A DNA stretch of 32,237 bases, from contig MSJI02000376.1 in NCBI GenBank assembly GCA_001931905.2, forward strand, positions 1 to 32,237. Reading direction: 5' to 3'. Position 1 is the stretch's first letter. Each line of letters begins with the position of its first letter. The notes under the pieces were generated by a model. It had not been told where the DNA came from. It searched no databases and saw only the letters and a list, made by a program, of their open reading frames with translations. Both the position numbers and the translations under genes were made by a program. Source of the DNA: Cladosporium sp. IMV 00045 (Eukaryota > Ascomycota > Dothideomycetes > Cladosporiales > Cladosporiaceae). Of the stretch, positions 1 through 7,363 are shown in pieces.

Positions 1-206
1 ATGGTGAGAATGGAGCTGGTGTGCTTCAGACGGTGGCTCAAGGTAGGCAATTCTTGCTGGCTATAGCCAACATCGCGGCTGGGTTGACGGGAAAGAGAGC
101 TTGCCGGGGAGGTGGAATATTGGTCGTCTGTTTCGGAGAGATTGCCTGGAGGGTGCGGACGAGGGGTTAGCGAGGAGTGCTGGCGGAGAGCGTCGAGCCT
201 GGACAT
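1..206 (-). CDS. 5' end of an unidentified gene, cut by the window edge
   Basis: Reading the minus strand from an ATG at 206-204, the frame stays open through 68 codons to the edge of the window. The peptide starts MSRLDALRQH and is rich in Ser, Pro, Gln and Arg (for example TPRPHPPGN and PASSLSRQPS), which is typical of a disordered N-terminus in a fungal cytosolic or nuclear regulatory protein. No domain is visible and I do not recognise the family. A CACGTG palindrome lies at 295-300, 89 bp upstream of the ATG, in the region where a promoter would be. An intron inside the visible part is possible but not needed. The support is an open frame of plausible composition; only the missing sequence to the left can identify it. 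Confidence 0.45.
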   Translation of the reverse strand, partial: MSRLDALRQHSSLTPRPHPPGNLSETDDQYSTSPASSLSRQPSRDVGYSQQELPTLSHRLKHTSSILT

Positions 207-802
207 CGACTGCTGTACCTCTACAGGTGTAGGAGGTTGTTGTCGTCGGGAAGGGAGTAGGAGCGAAGTGTCAAAACAAAGATGACAGTGGCAGCACGTG
301 AGCGGTCAACAACTATTATTTATTATATGGGCAGGGTATGATGCATGCTCTGCACGCTGCTCTCGCCAAGGCGGGGGATCTTTCCTGGGGTAAAAAAAGG
401 GTAGGGCTGAATCAATCTGGGCCTGGATTTGCTTACTCACTTTCGAAGGTTGATGAGACCGACACGCCAGATCCACGACGGAAGTTCTCAGGTGACCAGT
501 CCTCACCGCAGTCGCTGCGAGGGATGGACAGCATTCTTGTGATCGCGTATGCTGGATGAAGAAAAGACTTGCATCTTGACTAGAATAGCCGAATCGACTA
601 TGCCCCTTGGACCAGATGGCGACATCGCTCGCCATCGCTGCTCAGGCCACTGTCATAATATCTTCGCTTCACCGACAGTAAGCACACTGCAAAGCTGAAA
701 CAAGGACAGATTCGAGACGATGAGGTAAGCAATGTGTACAACAGAATTTAATGAAATACGAAAACAGTCTAAACACCACCTGTGGCGCTATCGCCTCGTA
801 GC
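207..802. other. Intergenic region between two minus-strand genes
   Basis: This region lies upstream of the partial gene at 1-206 and downstream of the membrane-protein gene at 803-1394. It contains the CACGTG box at 295-300. Open frames of up to 109 codons occur on the minus strand (306-635), but their composition is not protein-like and no splice partners are visible. I see no RNA gene or repeat here. Confidence 0.5.
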
Positions 803-1394
803 CTATCCACTCCTCTGGAGCACTTTTCTCGCCACAATCAGGATCCAAACCTCGAATACCATTCCCACCACCCAGAACCCAAACACGACATACCAGTCTT
901 CGCATGTTGTCCGCTGCAAAAGCCAGAGTAGCGCGTCGACGTTCAGTCCATTGGCGGACCCTCTCTGGCACTCCTTGATCACCGGCCCGAAAAGCTGCTG
1001 AGCTGTCCCGATCATGCCAGTGAGGTACAGCACGAACAAGATGAAAGCTTTCAGAATGACAACGCCTGGGTACAAGCGTCTAGAAAATGAGAGCAGCAAC
1101 ACGGCCCAAACGAGTGCCTCTGTCACGGCGCCGACTGCGATTCCGTAGGGGATGATCCTATGAGCATGAGCTGTTAGCACAGGGCATTCATCGCATGCTT
1201 TTCGGACAGACGTACCACGGAGTTCCTAGTCCCAGTGTGCCCTGTTGGTTTGCCATTCTGGCAAAATTGGTGATGAGATATAGGCCGGCTATGATCATGA
1301 ATATGGCCCAGCATATTATCGTCGTTTCGGGCCAGCGATATGCGTGGCGTACTATCACTCGCTGGAAGGAAGTCGAGGCCTCTGAGCGTGCCAT
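803..1394 (-). CDS. Four-helix membrane protein, MARVEL-like, two exons
   Basis: Exon 1 spans 1394-1216 and exon 2 spans 1157-803. The 58-bp intron (1215-1158) has donor GTACGT, branch GCTAAC and an ATAG acceptor. Splicing joins TG|G to make Trp60 and gives a 177-residue protein. Four hydrophobic segments are visible at about residues 24-44, 61-83, 90-113 and 146-169, separated by short polar loops; the longest loop (114-145) contains two cysteines. Neither half alone explains the hydrophobic pattern, which supports the splice model. The size and four-helix layout fit small fungal MARVEL-type membrane proteins, but I see no diagnostic motif, so the family is an inference from topology. There is no signal peptide separate from helix 1. 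The function is unknown; proteins of this shape usually sit in plasma or endomembranes. Confidence 0.75.
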
Positions 1395-2296
1395 TGTCGT
1401 TGGTCTGTGGAGTTGTCGATACGAACTGAGTATTGGTGATGATCTGTCGCGCTGTTCAAGCTTGCCGGACGTTACCGGTCAACGCCAACGGTGCAAGGTA
1501 TCGTGGTTTGTTTCTGTGATAGTACCTCTTGTTGAGTCACTGGGCGACTAGGGAAGGTGGTGTGAGGAATCCGGAGAAGCAGCATGAGCTTCGATGCGGC
1601 CATCTACATTATTGGAGAGGTAATGCTGGGGATTCCTCGACGATGATCAGTGGCTGGTACGATGGCTGCGACGAGCCATTGTTCGAGACATAGGTCAATC
1701 AATATTATTATTAGCGTACCGTGTGCCGGCATTCAGCGGAAAGGTATAGGCACGACTTCACTTCACTTACAGCGCCATGGAGCTGATGCGCCGTCAACAT
1801 GGACTTTGGGAAAGACTATTCGACTTGCAGTCGAAGAAAAATTACTGCAGAATATCGCAGCACAGTTCGTCTCGAAAGTCGTTGTTGAAAGCCGGCAACG
1901 TTGATGTCTTAAGACATATCCCCAACCATACCGTTGAGAATTGTCTCACTTTGAGAAAGTCTGCCAAGCAATGAGGTAAGAAAACGTCGAGCGATGGAAG
2001 CTCTCTGAAAGTGATGATGCCTAACACCATCTCGACACGATGATGGCTCGGAGGGGTAGACGCCCTGGCACGCCTGGCTCCAATTCACGGCTCATGTCTC
2101 ACATGTTAACTTTTCCAGGAGCACCTCGGGCAGCTGATGGAGCACCACTGACGTCGCCTACGTATGGTCTAGGAGTGCTGTAGCATTGAAGAAGAGCCCA
2201 ACCCCCTTTATGCCTCGTGGGTGTCACGTCCCTTGCTTTCCATCGACCCTGTTCAATCTGTCTCCCAGCCTGCTTTCCCAGCCTCAAGTTTTAAAG
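1395..2296. other. Divergent intergenic region, about 900 bp
   Basis: This lies between the minus-strand membrane-protein gene and the plus-strand repeat-protein gene, so it should hold both promoters. Short open frames exist on both strands (for example 1650-1904 plus and 1842-2030 minus), but none has convincing protein composition or splice signals. The frame of the downstream gene can be read back to 2186, but that codon is TTG. An in-frame ATG at 2210 has a poor context (T at -3). I see no RNA gene, repeat or mobile element. Confidence 0.5.
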
Positions 2297-3196
2297 ATGC
2301 CTCAAGTTTCATTTGGTGAAACAGCAACAAGGAGATCTCATGACGATAGCAGAGCTCTCACCAAAGTGCCCGGCCATGGATCTTGGGATGACGACAACGA
2401 CAGGCTCGCCATAACCCGTCGCCGCTCTCGCACAGTCAGCTACAAAGTCCCAGAGAACGACAACAAATGCAAGCCGATACCAAAGCCTGACGACAAACTC
2501 TGCATCGAGCGCAGGATCACCTACAAAGACGGCGAAGGCAACATCATTAAGATCATCTACGAAGATTCCTGCGGCAAGATTGTTAGGACCATTTACCCGG
2601 ACCCGAAACCCGACCCGCCACCACCGCCGCCAAAATGCGAATCTCCACCACCACCACCGGTCAGAGAGCCATGCGACCCTCCAAGTAAGGACGGCCTCAA
2701 TTGCAACTGGACCAAAATCATCGTGAGAAACAGCCGCGGCGTCGTTTGGAAAATCGTCCACGTCGACTGCTACGGTAAGACCATGAAAACCGAGTATCCG
2801 GAGCCTGAGCCCCGCAAGCGACGATCCAGCGAGACCAAACGCATCTATTTCAGGGAAAACGACGGTGAAGTATCTCGCAGGCGATACAGCGAGTCGAAGA
2901 AGTACGTCGTAGGCGAAGACTCTCGCATTTCTGCGCACTGGAGTTCTAGCACTGGAAAGCCGCCAGCGAAGGAATCGGACGTCCATTCTTCTGGGAAAGG
3001 ATCTGATGCACAGTCGTCGCTGAAGAGCAGCGATGCTTCCGAAAAGCATTCTAGGAAGGATTCGGTCACTTCAAGCAGGAGAAAATCGACCGAAACTGAC
3101 GAGGAGGTCATCAAGGATTCTAATGGTGTTACGAAGAGAGTCACTTATACTGATTCTAGGGGGAGGCGGAGGACTGTAGTCTACGATGAGGACTGA
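2297..3196 (+). CDS. Unrecognised protein with 12-residue Y-x-D-x-x-G repeats
   Basis: The single exon gives 299 residues from an ATG with good context (AAAG before ATG). An in-frame ATG at 2210 would add 29 residues but has T at -3. The protein is built from short strand-turn units of about 12 residues with the pattern (I/V/T)-x-Y-x-(D/N)-x-x-G-x-x-x-(K/R). Examples are ITYKDGEGNIIK, IIYEDSCGKIVR, IIVRNSRGVVWK, IVHVDCYGKTMK and VTYTDSRGRRRT. Units come in pairs at about 74-101, 141-168 and 269-297, with a half unit near 183-196. Two of the pairs end in YPDP or YPEP. The first two pairs are separated by a Pro-rich linker with poly-Pro runs (about 101-123), and a Ser/Lys-rich, probably phosphorylated stretch (about 208-268) precedes the last pair. 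There is no signal peptide or membrane helix. I do not recognise the family; the alternating hydrophobic/charged pattern resembles beta-hairpin repeats such as YD repeats, but that is only a resemblance. Confidence 0.7.
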   Translation: MPQVSFGETATRRSHDDSRALTKVPGHGSWDDDNDRLAITRRRSRTVSYKVPENDNKCKPIPKPDDKLCIERRITYKDGEGNIIKIIYEDSCGKIVRTIYPDPKPDPPPPPPKCESPPPPPVREPCDPPSKDGLNCNWTKIIVRNSRGVVWKIVHVDCYGKTMKTEYPEPEPRKRRSSETKRIYFRENDGEVSRRRYSESKKYVVGEDSRISAHWSSSTGKPPAKESDVHSSGKGSDAQSSLKSSDASEKHSRKDSVTSSRRKSTETDEEVIKDSNGVTKRVTYTDSRGRRRTVVYDED

Positions 3197-3357
3197 AGGA
3201 TGGTGTGAAAGTTGCTGTTCTGTCAGATGCTTTCGCGAATCGACACAGAAGATGGTTTACGTGTATTTTTATGTTAACGACTCAAATGTCGAGCTTTTGC
3301 GGTTGTAGTTCATGAGTTAATGAGATCACTTGTCACGAGATGTTCAGGGCATGAGTA

Positions 3358-3381
3358 GGGTTCCAACACTTCTTGGAACCC
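3358..3381. repeat. Perfect 9-bp hairpin
   Basis: GGGTTCCAA (3358-3366) and TTGGAACCC (3373-3381) are exact reverse complements around a 6-nt loop. The hairpin lies about 160 bp after the stop of the repeat-protein gene and 130 bp before the tRNA 3' end. It could form in the 3' untranslated RNA of the upstream gene. No second copy or target-site duplication is visible, so I do not call it an element end. Confidence 0.6.
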
Positions 3382-3501
3382 CGATTGAAACCGAGGATTA
3401 TTGAGAGTCGTTCGTGGTCGCTTACTGAGTTACTTCATAAGAGGACCGTGAAGAGCAAAACCATATTCTCACCAGAATCCCGGTAGGATCATGTCAAGAG
3501 C

Positions 3502-3505
3502 AAAA
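3502..3505 (-). terminator. RNA polymerase III T-run after tRNA-Glu
   Basis: On the minus strand a TTTT run follows six bases after the discriminator base of the tRNA (3512). This is the usual position for Pol III termination. It is short but is the only T-run close to the 3' end. Confidence 0.6.
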
Positions 3506-3511
3506 GAGATG

Positions 3512-3615
3512 TTCCGACGCGGGGAATTGAACCCCGGCCTTGTCGGCACTGACCTTTCTTGTTAGAACAAGTGAAGAATGAGAGCGACAAATCCTAGCCA
3601 CTAGACCACATCGGA
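3512..3615 (-). tRNA. tRNA-Glu (anticodon CTC) with a 32-nt intron
   Basis: Acceptor strand TCCGATG (3615-3609) pairs with CGTCGGA (3519-3513), with one T-G wobble. The D arm GTCT/GGAT encloses AGTGGCTA. The anticodon stem TGTCG/CGACA encloses the loop CTCTCAC, with anticodon CTC at 3582-3580. A T arm with a GTTCAATTC-type loop follows, and the discriminator base is A. Between position 37 (3579) and position 38 (3546) there is a 32-nt insertion (3578-3547), exactly where eukaryotic nuclear tRNA introns sit. Removing it leaves a standard 72-nt tRNA body. It decodes GAG. The canonical intron position confirms a eukaryotic nuclear genome. A Pol III T-run lies at 3505-3502. Confidence 0.93.
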
Positions 3616-4173
3616 TGTAATCATTGATGAGGACATGGAGAGAAGTGTAAGCTTGAGTAGCTCGTGCAAAAAGGAAAGAACGACCTAGCAGCGCTCTTTC
3701 CATAGAGAGTTCCAACCACCAAGCCAGGTGGAGCTGGCTGGCTGGGCCTAAGCATGGTCAAAAGAGCTACCGTATGTCATGCCAATCAATGCTGCACCCA
3801 GATACAAGGTGCTGGATTATTCTCTGTGGCTGCTTCTAATGAATCTATCTGTCAGCTCTCCGCAAGATGCAGTGAAATAATTCTTTTGCTTTCAAACAAT
3901 CGCAGGTGGAATACCTAGCATTCCTGTTGAGCAATATATCTATGAAACTTGAGGAAAACGATTCTGATGATATATCTGAAATTGTAATATGTCGTTGAAG
4001 AATGTTGGTTGCAACAGTGACATGGGCTCGGATTTCGCGTGTAATTCGGCCAGACGAGATGCCTGTACAACACGGCCACGTGGGCTGGCCACTATGAAGT
4101 CGCTTGGAATGTGGTTTCGACCTCATGTCTTGAAGATCCAGCGTTATGACGGCTGAGGATCAATGTAGATGCG
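3616..4173. other. Intergenic region between tRNA-Glu and the decayed GIY-YIG gene
   Basis: This is 558 bp without a supported gene. It is somewhat richer in A+T than the flanking housekeeping DNA, especially around 3880-4000. A 93-codon minus frame (3845-4126) has no convincing composition. Part of it may be the old promoter of the pseudogene. I see no repeats. Confidence 0.45.
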
Positions 4174-5487
4174 ATGGCAGACTATATCACGATATATGAA
4201 GAACGTTTACGAACGTATGTTGCCGAACTCCTGAGTCTGGACGGATTAGACGTGTCGCCGCAATGGAAGAAGCTCATGAGTGAGCACGATCTGGAGTACT
4301 GGAATACTCAAATTTCTGGAATTACCTTGCCGCAAGCAAAGGAGCTTCTTGCGGGTGTTGCTTCCCCTACGAAAGGGCAATTGCTGTCTCTGCCGCCGAT
4401 CAATGGCGGTTACTCACCTGGGGTCTACTATGGCCTCATTCTTACCCCAAGCGACCCGAATTCAACGTTTGGGTACGGTGGCTCTGCCACAAAAGCTGGT
4501 TTCGGTCTTGCAGGCCGTACCGAACAACACAAGAGCTCTGAGTTTAGAGCTAGCGTTGCTAGAGATTACCAGAAAGATGGTAAATCAACGCCTTTTTATT
4601 ATAGACTGCTCGATCAGCCCGGTAAGCATCGGTACTAGTCGTTTCGAAAGCTTTGTGTCGGTGATTTCGGCGGAGGATGCGAAGACGAGGTGAATTCGGC
4701 GAGGGTTGTTTGTTTGCTTGCAGAGCAGGTATACGGCAGTTGGCTCCGTACATTTACAGCGGAGTCGATGCGGCGTTTCGGTCGTTCTGCAACGCTTTCG
4801 CCCTGGTCGACAAGTGAAATTCGACCTACAAACTGGTCTCAGCCAATTCTCCAAGGGGCTCATTTGGCCAAAGGGATGTCTCCACAGAATCCGCAAGAGT
4901 TTCGTCAGCGTAAAGTTGACATGAAATGGGCTTTGAGACCAGGAGACTGTGGAGAGGAGAAAAGCCCGGGTATTGCATGAAATCGCCTATAATCATATTG
5001 TTCATCGTCCGGCCGAGCTCATGCGTAAAACGTCAGCACCGGACGAGGAGATTTTGGCCTTTCGAAAGGCAGCAAATGCGGTTGTGAATCTTTTCGCCCA
5101 TCTATAAGGTCATACAATTTCGAGACAGCGACTCCCAGAGCTCCAGAGCTGCGCGCTCCAGAGCGCGAACAAAGAGAAGAATGGGTCTCAAGAAAGCGTA
5201 ATTATACTGAGGAGAAACAAGCTGAACTCGCCGAAAGAAGAGAGAAGCGCCGCAAGCTTCGATTTGACAATTCGCAGCCGGAAGAAGGTGCGCCTGAGTA
5301 TGTGTTGTCTGGCAAAGATGATGTTGAAACCAAGCAAGATCAATCAACGCCACACATCTTGCCATTCTGGGGATGTATGACCAAATTTGCTGATGAGCTG
5401 ACGGAGGACTATGGTTTCAGGCGAAGAGAAAGATCCGAGAAGAGACTTCGTCGGCCGGAGAAAGGGACTGGGCTTTGGGAGCACTAG
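4174..5487 (+). pseudogene. Decayed GIY-YIG-like gene broken by frameshifts
   Basis: The ATG at 4174 opens a 154-codon frame containing a GIY-YIG-like core: GVY at residues 83-85, YGGSA from Tyr101, then Arg115 and His119, and FYYRLL near 141-146. The frame stops at 4636. Protein-like sequence continues in the +1 frame (SRFESFVSVISAEDAK, about 4640-4690), returns to the first frame (VVCLLAEQVYGSWLRTF, about 4700-4930), then moves to the second (QETVERRKARVLHEIAYN, about 4943-5104, ending in TAA). It finally continues in the first frame (a Lys/Arg/Glu-rich coil with RKRNYTEEKQ, about 5119-5487). One break could instead be a 102-nt intron, 4622-4723 (GTAAGC...TTGCAG, in frame), but at least two other breaks lack splice signals. 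The most likely story is a once-functional protein with a GIY-YIG fold and a charged C-terminal helix, now inactive. The family assignment rests on the motif spacing alone. Confidence 0.6.
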
Positions 5488-5636
5488 AATGTACGAAAAG
5501 TGCCATGATTTGCTTCGAGTATATACATGTAAATCAACAGATCTACACCTTCGAAACTGGTACTCAATCGAAAACAATTTCGTGCCATCATAGCTCTCCA
5601 GTCATGCTTCATTACCGAGCGGTCCCACAATCCTGC

Positions 5637-6740
5637 TTAGTCCTGAAACAATAGACCAGCCGCATACTCTACATTTCCGCCTGTGCTGTTGAGTGCCGCC
5701 ACGGCTTGCTGCTGGCTGAAGCCCAAGTCCTGAAGGGTTTTGACACTCTCCGCCGGGAAAGGATGTTGCGCAGGTGGTAACTGCTGCGGTGCGCCACCCA
5801 TGCCATACGGTCGTATGGGCATTTGTTGCTGAGGAGCAGCTGCTGGCAGCGGTGTTCGGAGTACGCGTCCCATATTCGCAGCCCATTCCCAAGGCCTCTC
5901 TGCTCCTCCCGGCAGAGCGTTGAAGTACTCCCATCCCATCACGCCTCCGAAACCAGGGTAGCGTGCTCGCAGCGTGCGGAGGACGTTCTCCATAGTCGGC
6001 CACGGCACATGCCCAGCTCCATTAGCTGGGTTGGTGACCAGGCCCATAACCACTTTGTCGGCACGCCATCCCAGACCAATTATCGCGTCGTACCAGGCTG
6101 TGGTTGAAGGATCGCCCCACCCGCAGTAGAACTGAGTATTGTACCAAGCAATTTCGTGACCTCTCATCTGCTCCAATAATCTGTACTCGATAGGACCAGA
6201 CAGATGAGGCTGATTTGGTAGCAAGGCAGTCGCAACAGGTGCAAGAGTGATCAAGAAGGTGGGGCCAAAGTCCGCTCGTAAACGATCAATCAGCCGGATC
6301 GCGCCAGGTAATGAAGTAGGCTCTTCGATATCCAAGTCAAGGCCGTCGAAGTTGTGCTTTCGCAGCATATCGCGGAGAGGTGTATAGTACGCCTCGAAAA
6401 GCTCAAGATCGTTGCCATCCAGACGCGCATAAGAACCCTTCGCCGCGCCACCCAGCATGGCCATAACTTTCACGCCACTCGCTCGCAGCCACGCCATCTC
6501 GCCATAGAGTGTGGTGTACTTCTCATGTTCCGGGTGGTCATCGTTGATAGTGATGTTGCCAGGGCCATCATTGAGATGGATCGCGGCCACGATGACGTGC
6601 GTGACACCTGTGTTGTTCGTTATGAGTGGGAGTAAGGAAACAGGTGGGCCGCCATTAGGTCCATGGAGAGTCTGATGGTAAATAACAACTCTCGGCCCTT
6701 GCCCGAGTGGTAGGAGGTTGCTAGGTTGACTGGACGACAT
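5637..6740 (-). CDS. Intracellular GH18 glycosidase with C-terminal UBA domain
   Basis: The single exon gives 367 residues from the ATG at 6740 (A at -3). The frame is open further upstream, but that part looks non-coding and begins at GTG. Residues 15-300 form a GH18-type barrel: a strand start RVVIYHQ, a Gly-rich strand VKVMAMLGG (about 90-98), and the family signature DGLDLDIE at 132-139 with the catalytic acid at Glu139. The GH18 substrate-assisted mechanism also uses the Asp at 137. YNTQFYCGWG (200-209) and MGWEYFN (268-274) match late barrel strands with an active-site Tyr and Trp. A Pro/Gln-rich linker (300-328) leads to a UBA-like three-helix module (about 330-366: VKTLQDLGFS, then AVAALNSTGGNVEYAAGLLF). 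There is no signal peptide or membrane helix, so it should be cytosolic or nuclear. GH18 enzymes hydrolyse chitin or the chitobiose core of N-glycans; the UBA suggests a ubiquitin-linked role, an inference. All catalytic residues are present. Confidence 0.88.
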   Translation of the reverse strand: MSSSQPSNLLPLGQGPRVVIYHQTLHGPNGGPPVSLLPLITNNTGVTHVIVAAIHLNDGPGNITINDDHPEHEKYTTLYGEMAWLRASGVKVMAMLGGAAKGSYARLDGNDLELFEAYYTPLRDMLRKHNFDGLDLDIEEPTSLPGAIRLIDRLRADFGPTFLITLAPVATALLPNQPHLSGPIEYRLLEQMRGHEIAWYNTQFYCGWGDPSTTAWYDAIIGLGWRADKVVMGLVTNPANGAGHVPWPTMENVLRTLRARYPGFGGVMGWEYFNALPGGAERPWEWAANMGRVLRTPLPAAAPQQQMPIRPYGMGGAPQQLPPAQHPFPAESVKTLQDLGFSQQQAVAALNSTGGNVEYAAGLLFQD

Positions 6741-7363
6741 ATTGTGTGACTGGTAAGACGGACGCCTCTGAGCAGCGACGCAAGGGAAACGTCGAGCAGA
6801 GTGAACAGCGCGCGCTTCCCCGCTGCGCCTCCTGCAGCAATGGCCTTCACCCATGAACACACATCCTACATTTCTTTTGACCACCACGCCTACTTAATTA
6901 CAATTCGTTTGCAGCGTCACGGGCTATGGCTACAGATGCTGTAGTTCGCGACTATCGTAGCACCGAGTTGCGCGAATGTGACATCTCACTATTTAGACCT
7001 CAGCCAATCTCTTATGCATATTCCATCATGCTTGTACCAGATTGCGACTCAGAGTTCTTGTAGGAGAACGATGCAATACTAGAATCACGATCTGCGAGAC
7101 ATAGCCCTGTGAATTGCGAAGGATGGTTCAAAGAACAGTGCTGGAAATGCAACTTCGAGACAGGATAATACAAACGACAGGGAGCCCAAAGTGAAAATTT
7201 AGAGGCAAAAGATTGAGAATTTTCTCAAACAAATTTCTTTTTGTTGTGTCCGCTTTCGCTAAAAGATCGTAATATTGGCTGCTCTATAGCGTATGTAGAG
7301 ATCCATGGACACAAGGCAGGTCCTGGCAAAGTAAGTCGAGTGTCACAGCATGCATGCACCCTC
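6741..7363. other. Intergenic region between two minus-strand genes
   Basis: This region lies between the permease stop codon (7364) and the GH18 start (6740), so it holds the permease 3' untranslated region and the GH18 promoter. A small hairpin, TTGAGAA (7213-7219) and TTCTCAA (7222-7228), lies about 135 bp after the permease stop and is followed by T-rich sequence, which suits a transcript 3' end. Frames on both strands here do not look like protein. Confidence 0.5.

Noticed and set aside
306..635. A 109-codon minus frame with an ATG upstream of the partial gene
   Set aside because: Composition is not protein-like, and there is no domain, splice signal or second copy to support it.
2186..2296. 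An N-terminal extension of the repeat protein
   Set aside because: The first codon is TTG and the in-frame ATG at 2210 has a poor context; the ATG at 2297 has a better one.
4622..4723. A single in-frame intron that would rescue the GIY-YIG-like gene
   Set aside because: Splice signals are acceptable, but the segment itself looks like coding sequence, and later frame switches at about 4940 and 5105 have no usable introns.
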